Shown one piece after another: positions 25,674 through 33,703 of a DNA stretch of 64,000 nt; within the stretch, counting starts at the first letter, position 1, and each line of letters begins with the position of its first letter. Source of the DNA: Kumtagia sp963829135. GTDB lineage: Bacteria > Pseudomonadota > Alphaproteobacteria > Rhizobiales > Rhizobiaceae. The notes under the pieces were generated by a model that had not been told where the DNA came from, searched no databases, and was given only the letters and a program-made list of their open reading frames with translations. The position numbers were made by a program, and so were the translations under genes. The stretch spans positions 620,001-684,000 of the forward strand of contig CAWHHO010000008.1 in assembly GCA_963829135.1 (NCBI GenBank), given 5' to 3'.

Positions 25674-27029
25674 TCAAGCGGCAGCCGCCCTCTCGATCGG
25701 CGCGCCGAGTCCCGTCATCAATCCCATGAATTCCGGGAAGCTGGTTGAGATCATGCTGGCATCGTCGATCGCGACCGGCTTTTCGGCGGCAAGACCCATA
25801 ACCAGGAAGCTCATCGCAATGCGGTGGTCGAGATGCGTCCGGACGGTGCCTCCGCCAAGGCCCCTGCCGCCGGGCCGCCCGCGCACCAGCAGCGTCTCCC
25901 TGCCTTCGACACAGTCGACACCATTGGCTTCGAGGCCCCGCGCCACCGCTGCAAGGCGGTCTGACTCCTTGACCCGCAATTCCTCAAGGCCCTGCATCAG
26001 CGTCTCGCCATCGGCGAAGGAGGCGGCGACGGCCAGCACCGGATACTCGTCGATCATCGACGGCGCCCGCTCGGCCGGAACGGTTACGCCCTTCAGCTCC
26101 GACGAGCGCACCCGCAGGTCGGCGACATCCTCGCCGCCAGCATTGCGCCGGTTGAGAATTTCGATGTCGCCGCCCATTTCCTGCAGCGTGAGCAGCAGGC
26201 CTGTGCGCGTCGGGTTCATCAAAACATTCTCGATCAATATATCCGAACCCGGCACGATCAGCGCTGCCACCAGCGGGAATCCGGCAGAGGACGGATCGCC
26301 CGGCACAGCGATCGTCTGTCCGGCAAGCGGGCCCTGGCCTTCGATGTGGATACGCCGCACACCGTCGCTGTCTGTCTCGATCTCAAGGTTGGCGCCAAAG
26401 CCCTTCAGCATCTTTTCGGTGTGGTCGCGGGTCATAACCGGCTCGATGACCGTGGTTATGCCCGGCGTGTTCAGGCCTGCCAACAATACCGCCGATTTCA
26501 CCTGCGCCGAAGCCATCGGCACCCGGTAGGAAATCGGTACGGCCTGACGCGGCCCGCGCAGGGTGATCGGCATGCGGTCGCCGGGGGCGGCCTTGGCAAC
26601 CTGCACACCCATTTCGCGCAGCGGGTCGAGTACGCGCGCCATCGGCCGCTTTGACAGCGAAGCGTCGCCGATGAAAGTCGTCTCCATATCGTAGGTGCCG
26701 ACGAGACCCATGGTCAGCCGGGACCCGGTCCCCGCATTACCGAAATCGAGCGGTTCCATGGGTTCCAGCAAGCAGCCATTGCCGACGCCCTGGATGATCC
26801 ATTCACCATTCCGCTTTTCGATTTTCGCGCCCATCGCCTTCATGGCATCGCCGGTGCGCATGACGTCTTCGCCTTCGAGCAGGCCGGTAATGCGCGTTTC
26901 GCCGGATGCCAGACCACCAAACATGAACGATCGGTGCGATATCGATTTATCGCCGGGGATGCGGATGGTTCCGGTGAGCGCGGGGGACCGGCCGGCCGTT
27001 GCCGGCCGCGCGCCGCCATTGTGGGACAT
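25674..27029 (-). CDS. aroA: 3-phosphoshikimate 1-carboxyvinyltransferase (EPSP synthase)
   Basis: A 451-residue EPSP synthase, which condenses shikimate 3-phosphate and PEP in the shikimate pathway. Family motifs are IPGDKSISHRSFMFGGLASGET, MASAQVKSAVLLAGL and EELRVKESDRL. From memory it aligns closely over its whole length with the CP4-type (class II) enzyme of Agrobacterium. At position 100, where CP4 has Ala, this protein has Gly (FGNAGTGSR), which matters for glyphosate sensitivity (see findings). It heads a minus-strand group: aroA, two small membrane proteins, paiB-like, cmk, rpsA. Divergent from the TIGR02300 gene. Confidence 0.97.
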   Translation of the reverse strand: MSHNGGARPATAGRSPALTGTIRIPGDKSISHRSFMFGGLASGETRITGLLEGEDVMRTGDAMKAMGAKIEKRNGEWIIQGVGNGCLLEPMEPLDFGNAGTGSRLTMGLVGTYDMETTFIGDASLSKRPMARVLDPLREMGVQVAKAAPGDRMPITLRGPRQAVPISYRVPMASAQVKSAVLLAGLNTPGITTVIEPVMTRDHTEKMLKGFGANLEIETDSDGVRRIHIEGQGPLAGQTIAVPGDPSSAGFPLVAALIVPGSDILIENVLMNPTRTGLLLTLQEMGGDIEILNRRNAGGEDVADLRVRSSELKGVTVPAERAPSMIDEYPVLAVAASFADGETLMQGLEELRVKESDRLAAVARGLEANGVDCVEGRETLLVRGRPGGRGLGGGTVRTHLDHRIAMSFLVMGLAAEKPVAIDDASMISTSFPEFMGLMTGLGAPIERAAAA

Positions 27030-27178
27030 TTCTCTGAACCTCGATGCGAGCGCGTGCCGCGCCCGTGGTTTTCACAGTTTGCGCGGCTCTCCTAACATGG
27101 CTTTTGCGACCGGTCATCCCCTCGCGCAAAAGCCGCGGTCGCATCGAAACCCCCCCGGCAAACCGCTTTTTTTTGGCT

Positions 27179-27206
27179 TTGACAGGGCAAAAAACTGCGC
27201 TAAGGG
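27179..27206 (+). promoter_or_regulatory. Possible promoter upstream of the TIGR02300 gene
   Basis: TTGACA at 27179-27184 is a perfect -35 box about 50 bases before the start codon. A 16-base spacer leads to TAAGGG (27201-27206), a poor -10 box. Position and direction fit transcription of the gene at 27235. Confidence 0.35.
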
Positions 27207-27234
27207 GACCGATCTTTCAAGACGAGGCTAAGAC

Positions 27235-27615
27235 GTGGCAAAATCCGAACTCGGCACAAAACGGATCGACCCGGAAACGGGCCGAAAGTTCTACGATCTG
27301 AACAAGGATCCGGTCGTTTCTCCCTATACCGGCAAATCGTACCCGTTGTCATACTTCGAGTCATCGACCGCCAAGGCTGTCGAAGAGGACGAGGCCGAAG
27401 AGCGCGAAGTCGACACCGACGAGGAAGCTCCGGAAGTCGTATCGCTCGAGGATGCCGATGAGGAGGCAAAGGCAGGCGACGACATTCCCGACCTTGGCGA
27501 TGATGACGATGTCGATCTCGGCGACGACGAGGCAGATGTGTTCCTTGAGGACGAGGAAGAAGACGGCGACGACGTTACCGATATCATAGGCGTCGGCGAA
27601 GAGGACGAAGTCTGA
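27235..27615 (+). CDS. TIGR02300 family protein (acidic, conserved in alphaproteobacteria)
   Basis: A 126-residue protein. The N-terminus matches the TIGR02300 family: GTKRIDPETGRKFYDLNKDPVVSPYTGKSYP, shown here in pieces (GTKRIDPETG, FYDLNKDPVVSPYTG). From about residue 47 on, it is an extremely acidic, probably disordered tail rich in Asp/Glu (DDDDVDLGDDEAD). The family's function is unknown; it is conserved and often next to aroA, as here. It starts with GTG or ATG-type near 27235 and is followed by tRNA-Ala. Confidence 0.88.
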   Translation: MAKSELGTKRIDPETGRKFYDLNKDPVVSPYTGKSYPLSYFESSTAKAVEEDEAEEREVDTDEEAPEVVSLEDADEEAKAGDDIPDLGDDDDVDLGDDEADVFLEDEEEDGDDVTDIIGVGEEDEV

Positions 27616-27761
27616 TCCGCGGATCACGCGGCCTGGAGGGCATCCAAAATTAGCCTTCCATGAAGGCTTGATCTTGTCGGAAGGCGGGTTTAGAAGCCGC
27701 CTTCGTAAGCGGCTTCCGCCGCTTCCAGCGCCAACCAGGGCGCGCGGCGCTAGCCGGAGAT

Positions 27762-27837
27762 GGGGCCATAGCTCAGCTGGGAGAGCGCCTGCATGGCATG
27801 CAGGAGGTCAGCGGTTCGATCCCGCTTGGCTCCACCA
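27762..27837 (+). tRNA. tRNA-Ala (anticodon GGC)
   Basis: A 76-base cloverleaf: acceptor GGGGCCA/TGGCTCC, D-arm AGCTCAGCTGGGAGAGC, anticodon stem CCTGC/GCAGG with loop ATGGCAT (anticodon GGC, reads GCC and GCT), T-arm with GGTTCGATCCC, and encoded CCA. It follows the TIGR02300 gene on the same strand. Confidence 0.97.
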
Positions 27838-28256
27838 ACGGCTTTCAAGCGGCCGACTTCTAAGCAAAGTTGTTTGATATCAAGGCCTATGCCTTGCGTT
27901 CGGTATCTGCAGCTGCGGGGTTGAACCTTTGGTTCCGCGTGCGGGCTCCGGCGATTTTACGTTCCATTGTCGGCATCAAAAATCTCTCCCACGAGACCTC
28001 GCAAGAGCACGGCAGCTGAGCCGAACAAACTCGAGGCCAAGTGGCGTCAAGAAACCAGTCGGACCGGCTTTGCGCTTCGTTAGGGTCGCCCAAGGAAGGT
28101 TGTTCTGGCCATTGCCTGACGAGGCGCGGCCCGATCGTTCACCGCCGAATACGATCAGGCTTGAGCATCGGCTGGTCTAACGGTATGTGGAGACTGAATT
28201 TCACAGCCTCTCGCCGCCTCTCAACATCGGCTCAGGGCTCGCCAGTCCGAGAACGC
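27838..28256. other. Intergenic stretch before accA
   Basis: About 420 bases with no supported gene. An in-frame extension of accA runs back to 28041 but has no homology to AccA N-termini. I see no riboswitch or repeat here; the accA promoter should lie in this stretch. Confidence 0.5.
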
Positions 28257-29300
28257 ATGTACAACTATCTCGATTTCGAAAAACCGGTCGCCGATCTCGA
28301 AGGCAAGATTGTCGAGCTGAAGAAGCTCGCCGAGAACGGCGAAGCTGTTGACGTCGCCGAGGAGATCGTGCGCCTCGAAAAGCGCTCCAAGGACGCCCTG
28401 CGGGACGTCTACAAGGCTCTGACGCCGTGGCAGAAGGTGCAGGTGGCGCGCCATCCCGATCGGCCTCACTGCCTGAACTATGTCGAGCAGCTGATAACCG
28501 ACTTCACACCGCTCGCCGGCGATCGCGCCTTTGGCGAAGACCACGCCATCATAGCGGGCTTTGGTCGCTTCAAGGGACAGCCGATCGCGTTGCTTGGCCA
28601 GGAGAAGGGCTCGGATACCAAAAGCCGGTTGAAGCACAATTTCGGCTCGCCGCGGCCTGAGGGCTATCGCAAGGCCGTCCGCGTCATGGAACTCGCCGAC
28701 CGCTTCCAGATACCGCTGCTGGCGTTGGTGGACACCGCAGGCGCATATCCTGGGGTAGACGCGGAGGAGCGCGGCCAGGCCGAAGCGATCGCCCGCTCGA
28801 CGTCGGCATGCCTGGCGCTCAAGGTGCCGTCGCTCTCCGTGGTCATCGGTGAAGGCGGATCCGGCGGCGCAATCGCCATCGCCACGGCCAACCGCGTGAT
28901 GATGCTGGAGCATGCCATCTATTCGGTGATTTCGCCCGAGGGGGCAGCGTCGATCCTTTGGCGAGATACAACCAGGTCCAGGGATGCCGCGACATCGATG
29001 AAGATCACCGCGCAGGATCTTCTCGACATGAAGGTTATCGACGCGATCATCCCGGAGCCTACCGGCGGCGCGCATCGCTCGCCCGACGCGGTCATTACCG
29101 CCACTGGCGAAGCCATCGACAGGACGCTGAAGGAGTTCGCTGGATCAAATATCGATTTCCGCGAGCAGCGCCGCGAGAAATATCTGGCGATCGGGCTCGC
29201 TGTAGCCTTTAAACGCATCGGCCCTGGGCCTCTCCGCCACAAAATCGCCGCCTGTTGCCGCTTTGTGGACGGGACGGAAGCCTTGAGAATGTTGCGGTAA
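28257..29300 (+). CDS. accA: Acetyl-CoA carboxylase carboxyltransferase subunit alpha
   Basis: The alpha subunit of the carboxyltransferase that makes malonyl-CoA for fatty acid synthesis (partner AccD). Family motifs: MYNYLDFEKP at the start, GDRAFGEDHAIIAGFGRFKGQ, EKGSDTK, ALVDTAGAYPGVDAEERGQ and GEGGSGGAIAIA. As read, it has 347 residues. The family normally ends soon after EKYLAIG with two or three residues. Here 34 unrelated residues follow (LAVAFKRIGPG...). Deleting one G of the GGG at 29193-29195 would give EKYLAIGSL and a stop, the normal length of 315. So the tail is probably a one-base error or a recent frameshift that spares the enzyme core. ATG 28257 was chosen by homology. Confidence 0.95.
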   Translation: MYNYLDFEKPVADLEGKIVELKKLAENGEAVDVAEEIVRLEKRSKDALRDVYKALTPWQKVQVARHPDRPHCLNYVEQLITDFTPLAGDRAFGEDHAIIAGFGRFKGQPIALLGQEKGSDTKSRLKHNFGSPRPEGYRKAVRVMELADRFQIPLLALVDTAGAYPGVDAEERGQAEAIARSTSACLALKVPSLSVVIGEGGSGGAIAIATANRVMMLEHAIYSVISPEGAASILWRDTTRSRDAATSMKITAQDLLDMKVIDAIIPEPTGGAHRSPDAVITATGEAIDRTLKEFAGSNIDFREQRREKYLAIGLAVAFKRIGPGPLRHKIAACCRFVDGTEALRMLR

Positions 29301-29394
29301 TCAATTTTCAAGGTTAACGAAACTATAGTCCATCTTTGCCATGGCTCGGGGCATTTGCCGCGCCGCATCCGTAACGGGACAACTACCGATACCC

Positions 29395-30681
29395 ATGCCG
29401 AAGATTGCCAGTTTCCTCAAGGCCGGACTGCTCGTCTCGATGCTCGCGCTCGCCGCTTGCACCGACGAGAGCTACAAGGATTTCAACGCCAAGGCCGACA
29501 AGCAGCTGTCGGCGAAGATGATCGCCGAAATGAGCGCCAAGGGCATGTCGCGAAATTCGCCGGTGATGGCGCGCATTTTCAAGGAAGAGGGCAAGGTCGA
29601 GATCTGGAAGCAGAAGTCGAATGGCCGCTACGACATCGTTGCGTCCTATGACATCTGCAAATGGTCGGGCCAGCTTGGGCCGAAATTCATCGAAGGCGAC
29701 CGCCAGGCGCCGGAGGGCTTCTATACCGTCCGTCCCGGCCAGATGAATCCGAACTCCAACTACCATCTGGCCTTCAACATCGGCTATCCGAACACCTATG
29801 ACCGTGCGCATGGCCGCACAGGCTCGAACTTGATGGTTCACGGCGCTTGCTCGTCCTCCGGCTGCTATTCGATGACCGACGAGCAGATCGAGCAGATCTA
29901 CGCTTTCGGCCGCGACGCCTTCAAGGGCGGGCAGACCGAGTTCCAGATCCAGGCATTTCCCTTCCGAATGACCGCCGCCAACATGGCGCGGTACCGCAAC
30001 GATCCGAACTATCCCTTCTGGAAGAACCTGAAGGAAGGCTACGACTATTTCGAGATCACCAAGGTGCCGCCGAAGGTCGACGTTTGCGAAAAGCGTTACG
30101 TCTTCAATGCCGTACCCGAGGGTACTGCATCCTTCTCGCCCACCGGTGCGTGCCCGTCCTTCACCCAGCCGGATTCGCTGAAGAGCGCCTATCAGTCGTA
30201 TCAATCGACTTACGAAGCCGCTTTCAGCACCGCGGCGAGTTCAGGCGCAACGGTTCCGCCCAAGTCATCCATCGGCGGTATCAAGGAAGCCAATATGGTC
30301 CGGGAATGGACCAAGAAGCGCGCCCGCGGCGAAAAGGTTACGCTTGAGCCGCCGGATATGACCGTCGACGGCAGCATCGTTCAGACGACCAGCCGGATGG
30401 GCCGCATCGATTCTGCCGCCGGCCGCAAGATGGCGGCCCTCGAGGCAGAGGAAGCCGCCAGGAAGAAGGCCGAGGAAGAGAAGATTGCCGCCAAGGAACG
30501 CGCCGCACGCGAAAAGGCGGAAGCCGAGGCCGCGCGGATTGCAGCCGCCGAGGCCGCCAAGAACCCGCCGCCGCCGGCCGTGGAGGAGTCGGGGGAGATG
30601 GCGACCGGCGCCGCGACCGGGGAGAAGCCCGGCTTCCTCGGACGGGTTGGCAGCCGAATCGGCAAGCTCTTCGGCAATTGA
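29395..30681 (+). CDS. L,D-transpeptidase (YkuD/YafK-type) lipoprotein
   Basis: A 428-residue murein L,D-transpeptidase homologue. It has a lipoprotein signal (MPKIASFLKAGLLVSMLAL, lipobox AAC with Cys22). The catalytic site MVHGACSSSGCYSMTDE gives His149 and Cys157. Such enzymes cross-link peptidoglycan 3-3 or attach proteins to it in the periplasm. The C-terminal 120 residues are Ala/Glu/Lys-rich, helical (MAALEAEEAARKKAEEEK) and end with a short conserved-looking GFLGRVGSRIGKLFGN. ATG 29395 was chosen because it gives the lipoprotein signal; an in-frame start at 29341 does not. Its TGA overlaps the next gene. Confidence 0.9.
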   Translation: MPKIASFLKAGLLVSMLALAACTDESYKDFNAKADKQLSAKMIAEMSAKGMSRNSPVMARIFKEEGKVEIWKQKSNGRYDIVASYDICKWSGQLGPKFIEGDRQAPEGFYTVRPGQMNPNSNYHLAFNIGYPNTYDRAHGRTGSNLMVHGACSSSGCYSMTDEQIEQIYAFGRDAFKGGQTEFQIQAFPFRMTAANMARYRNDPNYPFWKNLKEGYDYFEITKVPPKVDVCEKRYVFNAVPEGTASFSPTGACPSFTQPDSLKSAYQSYQSTYEAAFSTAASSGATVPPKSSIGGIKEANMVREWTKKRARGEKVTLEPPDMTVDGSIVQTTSRMGRIDSAAGRKMAALEAEEAARKKAEEEKIAAKERAAREKAEAEAARIAAAEAAKNPPPPAVEESGEMATGAATGEKPGFLGRVGSRIGKLFGN

Positions 30682-30926
30682 GCCGGGCAACTCCGTCCAG
30701 CACGGACGTCTACGATCTCAGGGGGCTGAACTGCCCCCTGCCGGTACTCAAGGTGAAAAAGCGCCTATCGGGTATGCGCGCCGGCTGCCGGCTATGGGTG
30801 GAAACCACGGATCCGCTTGCTGCGATCGATATCCCGGCCTTCTGCCAGGAAAGCGGCAACCTCCTGCTGCAGGCCGATGCGGTGACGGGCGGTCACCGGT
30901 TCCTGATCGAGCGCGCCAATTCGTGA
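30678..30926 (+). CDS. TusA/SirA family sulfurtransferase-like protein
   Basis: An 82-residue protein with the TusA signature DLRGLNCPLPVLKVKKRL, whose Cys carries sulfur in tRNA thiolation and related pathways; the CPLP motif is intact. The only in-frame start before the domain is TTG 30678, overlapping the transpeptidase stop by 4 bases (TTGA). Translation is therefore probably coupled to the upstream gene. TTG starts are rare and there is no good ribosome binding site. Confidence 0.85.
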   Translation: MSRATPSSTDVYDLRGLNCPLPVLKVKKRLSGMRAGCRLWVETTDPLAAIDIPAFCQESGNLLLQADAVTGGHRFLIERANS

Positions 30927-30959
30927 CTCGATTGGATTGTGCGGTGATCGTATCTGTCT

Positions 30960-31319
30960 CTACCCCTTCATCTCCAGGAACGGCTCGAAGCCGCCATAGA
31001 TCATCCGCTTGGCGTCGAAGGGCATCGTCTCCCAGTTGGGCTTCATCCGCGGATCGTCCATGACCTTCTTCATCACGTCGTCGCGATGCTGGCGGGAGTT
31101 GTATGTTACCCACGAAAACACGACGATCTCGTCATCCTTTGCCTGAACAGCGCGCGGGAACGATGTCAGCTCGCCATAGGGAACGTCATCGGCGATGCAC
31201 TCCACATAGTCCAGCGCGCCGTGTTCCTTCCACACGACGCCGGCCTCCCCCGCCATCTTCTTATAGGCGTCGAGATTGTCTTTCGGCACGGCGATCACGA
31301 ATCCATCGACATAGGACAT
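30960..31319 (-). CDS. DUF1428 family protein
   Basis: A 119-residue protein of the DUF1428 family (dimeric ferredoxin-like fold): MSYVDGFVIAVPKDNLDAY, VECIADDVPYGELTSFPRAV, VVFSWVTYNSRQHRDDV, MPFDAKRMIYGGFEPFLE. The function is unknown. ATG 31319 follows AGAGGAG at 6-7 bases; the longer frame from 31571 overlaps leuB in another frame and should be ignored. It lies 75 bases downstream of leuB and may be read from its transcript. Confidence 0.9.
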   Translation of the reverse strand: MSYVDGFVIAVPKDNLDAYKKMAGEAGVVWKEHGALDYVECIADDVPYGELTSFPRAVQAKDDEIVVFSWVTYNSRQHRDDVMKKVMDDPRMKPNWETMPFDAKRMIYGGFEPFLEMKG

Positions 31320-31393
31320 TTTCATCTCCTCTGGTTTGTTCAAGGACGAACGCCAGAACCCCTGCCCGACGGCAGGTCGCAAATAATCCGATG

Positions 31394-32506
31394 CTATGCC
31401 GAAAGCTCCCGGAATTTGGCGATGATCGCATCGCCCATCGCCGTAGTGCCGACTTCGGTCATGCCAGCCGACATGATGTCCCTGGTGCGCAAACCATCGT
31501 TCAGAACTGCTGAGATCGCCGTTTCCAGACGATCTGCCTCGGCCACCATGTTGAAAGAATAGCGCAGGCACATGGCAAACGAGGCCAGCATGGCGATCGG
31601 ATTGGCGATTCCCTTGCCGGCGATATCCGGCGCGGAACCATGCACAGGCTCATAGAGCGCCTTTCGCTTGCCTGTCTTGGCGTCGGGCGCGCCCAGCGAT
31701 GCCGAGGGAAGCATGCCGAGCGAACCGGTGAGCATCGCCGCCACGTCCGACAGCATGTCGCCGAAAAGATTGTCGGTGACGATAACATCGAACTGCTTCG
31801 GCCAGCGCACAAGCTGCATGCCGCCGGCGTCGGCAAGCATGTGGTCGAGCTTCACGTCGGAATATTTCGCCTTGTGAATCTGGGTGACGACCTCGTTCCA
31901 CAGCACGCCCGACTTCATGACATTGCGCTTTTCCATCGAGGTGACGTGGTTTCTGCGCGTGCGCGCCAGTTCGAACGCGACGCCGGAAATGCGCTCGATC
32001 TCGAAAGTGTCGTAAACCTGCGTATCGATGCCCCGCTTTTGGCCGTTGCCGAGGTCGATGATCTCCTTCGGCTCGCCGAAATAGACACCGCCGGTGAGTT
32101 CGCGCACGATCAGAATGTCGAGACCCTCCACGACTTCTGGCTTGAGCGACGAGGATGCGGCCAGCGCCGGATAGCAGATGGCCGGACGCAGATTGGCGAA
32201 CAGCGCCAGATCCTTGCGCAGGCGCAAAAGGCCGGCTTCCGGACGCACCTCGTAAGGCACGGGGTCCCATTTCGGTCCGCCAACCGCGCCGAACAGCACT
32301 GCGTCGGCGGCGAGCGCCTTGGCCATATCGTCCTCCGACACCGCTTTCCCGTGCGCGTCATATGCGGAACCACCCACCAATCCGCGCTCGGTCTCGAAGC
32401 CTGCGCCCAACTCCGAATTCATCACCGCAATCAGTTTCTCGACCTCGCCCATGGCCTCAGGGCCGATGCCGTCGCCGGGGAGAAGGAGGAGGTTCTTTGA
32501 AGCCAT
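31394..32506 (-). CDS. leuB: 3-isopropylmalate dehydrogenase
   Basis: A 370-residue enzyme of leucine synthesis, which oxidises and decarboxylates 3-isopropylmalate with NAD. Motifs: LLLPGDGIGPEAM at the start, LRKDLALFANLRPA, ELTGGVYFGEP, DNLFGDMLSDVAAM (metal-binding Asp residues) and EPVHGSAPDIAGKGIANP. leuD lies about 1.2 kb further upstream on the same strand, with a vapBC pair and a RidA gene between. This arrangement suggests the toxin-antitoxin genes were inserted into a leuD-leuB neighbourhood. Confidence 0.97.
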   Translation of the reverse strand: MASKNLLLLPGDGIGPEAMGEVEKLIAVMNSELGAGFETERGLVGGSAYDAHGKAVSEDDMAKALAADAVLFGAVGGPKWDPVPYEVRPEAGLLRLRKDLALFANLRPAICYPALAASSSLKPEVVEGLDILIVRELTGGVYFGEPKEIIDLGNGQKRGIDTQVYDTFEIERISGVAFELARTRRNHVTSMEKRNVMKSGVLWNEVVTQIHKAKYSDVKLDHMLADAGGMQLVRWPKQFDVIVTDNLFGDMLSDVAAMLTGSLGMLPSASLGAPDAKTGKRKALYEPVHGSAPDIAGKGIANPIAMLASFAMCLRYSFNMVAEADRLETAISAVLNDGLRTRDIMSAGMTEVGTTAMGDAIIAKFRELSA

Positions 32507-32597
32507 GGTTTTCGCGGTCCCGGGTTGTTGGAATTCGCGGCCTTGCTAGCTGGAGAGTTCGGGCGGCGCAAGGATGTGTTGTAACGCGCAATCCCGA

Positions 32598-32625
32598 TGT
32601 GTATATTCGTTACGGGTTATACACA
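32598..32625 (+). promoter_or_regulatory. Inverted-repeat operator before vapBC
   Basis: TGTGTATA (32598-32605) and its exact complement TATACACA (32618-32625), separated by 12 bases, end 11 bases before the vapB ATG. VapBC operons are autoregulated by binding of the VapB-VapC complex to such palindromes, so this is the likely operator. Confidence 0.65.
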
Positions 32626-32636
32626 CGGGTGCAACC

Positions 32637-32852
32637 ATGCGAACGAACATCGAAATTGACGATGCCTTGCTGGCCGAGGCGATGAAAGTTACGGGACAGC
32701 GGACCAAGAAGGCCACCGTGGAGGAAGCGCTTCGGGAAATCGTTCGCCGAGCAGAACTGCGACAGGCGCTTAATGAATTGCGCGGAATCGGCTGGGAAGG
32801 CGACCTCGATGAAATGCGCCGAGGTTGGTCGCCGCCGGATGAACTGCTGTGA
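32637..32852 (+). CDS. vapB: VapB-type antitoxin
   Basis: A 71-residue antitoxin: N-terminal DNA-binding RHH-type segment MRTNIEIDDALLAEAMKVTG, then TKKATVEEALREIVRRAE, and a C-terminal tail (WEGDLDEMRRGW) that would bind the toxin active site. It matches the VapB/DUF2191 family. ATG 32637 was chosen by homology; the in-frame extension to 32574 crosses the operator. Its stop overlaps vapC by 4 bases. Confidence 0.9.
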   Translation: MRTNIEIDDALLAEAMKVTGQRTKKATVEEALREIVRRAELRQALNELRGIGWEGDLDEMRRGWSPPDELL

Positions 32853-33235
32853 TCGTCGTCGATAGCTCAGTCTGGATACAATGGATACGAGGCTATGACA
32901 CTCCAGAGACACGAAAGTTCAATGCCCAAGACCCTCTTGATGTAATCATCGCCGATATCGTTCTTCTTGAGCTGCTGCAAGGAGCCAGAGACGATCGCCA
33001 AGCGGAAAAGATCCAGCGGACGCTTCAGAAGTTTCAGTTGGAAGAGATCATGAATACCGGTATTGCCGTGGAGGCTGGAGGATTCTTCCGACGCCTGCGT
33101 GGTTTCGGCATTACGATCCGGAAGACTTCGGACCTGATCATAGGAACGTTCTGCATCCAGCACAGCCATGCCTTGCTGCACGCGGATCGCGATTTCGTGC
33201 CGATGCAGCAGCACCTTGGCTTGCGCTGCCTGTAG
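32849..33235 (+). CDS. vapC: VapC-type PIN-domain ribonuclease toxin
   Basis: A 128-residue PIN-domain protein with the acidic site intact: Asp5 (VVDSSVWIQW), Glu41 (LLELLQGARDD), Asp95 (TSDLIIGTFC) and Asp113 (LLHADRDF). VapC toxins cut tRNA or rRNA. The start is GTG 32849, overlapping vapB by 4 bases (GTGA). All catalytic residues are present, so the pair is likely functional. It ends 3 bases before the convergent RidA gene. Confidence 0.93.
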   Translation: MIVVDSSVWIQWIRGYDTPETRKFNAQDPLDVIIADIVLLELLQGARDDRQAEKIQRTLQKFQLEEIMNTGIAVEAGGFFRRLRGFGITIRKTSDLIIGTFCIQHSHALLHADRDFVPMQQHLGLRCL

Positions 33236-33238
33236 GTG

Positions 33239-33619
33239 TCACCCCCGCCGCAGCGCCGTTACCTCGATTTCGATCTTCATTTCCGGCTTGTTAAGCCCGC
33301 AGACGATCATCGTCGCGGCGGGCCGAATTTCGGCGAATGTTTCGCCGAGGATCGGGAAGACGCGATCCACATAGGCAGCGTCGGTGACGTAGTAGTGAGC
33401 GCGCACGACGTCTTCGAAGCCGAAGCCACCATCCGCCAGCGCCTTGCCGATGGTGGCCAGGCAATTGCGGGTCTGGTCTTCGACGCTCTCCGGCATGGTC
33501 ATGGTCGCGTAGTCATAGCCGGTGGTGCCGGCCACGAAACACCAATCGCCCTGGACGACGGCGCGCGAATAGCCTGCCGCCTTTTCGAACGGAGAGCCGG
33601 TTGAAATCAGCTTGCGCAT
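33239..33619 (-). CDS. RidA family protein
   Basis: A 126-residue member of the YjgF/RidA family (reactive imine deaminases and relatives): MRKLISTGSPFEKAAGYSRAVV, GDWCFVAGTTGYDY, TRNCLATIGKALADGG, RAHYYVTD and KIEIEVTAL. The usual catalytic Arg near the C-terminus of RidA (CRVEVEAIA) is not obvious here (MIVCGLNKPEMKIEIEVTA), so it may be a non-deaminase subgroup. ATG 33619 follows GAGGGGA. It lies 84 bases downstream of leuD. Confidence 0.88.
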   Translation of the reverse strand: MRKLISTGSPFEKAAGYSRAVVQGDWCFVAGTTGYDYATMTMPESVEDQTRNCLATIGKALADGGFGFEDVVRAHYYVTDAAYVDRVFPILGETFAEIRPAATMIVCGLNKPEMKIEIEVTALRRG

Positions 33620-33703
33620 CGCAAATCCCCTCATCTGCCGCGCCGGTTCCGTCGCGTGTTGCCTCAGGCTGAGGGACCGCTTCGGCAACCCCGCGGAATC
33701 AAC

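Noticed and set aside
27640..27700. AGCCTT/AAGGCT hairpin after the TIGR02300 gene as a terminator
   Set aside because: The stem is short and there is no T run; too weak to call.
31320..31571. N-terminal extension of the DUF1428 protein
   Set aside because: It overlaps leuB in another frame; a strong ribosome binding site supports ATG 31319.
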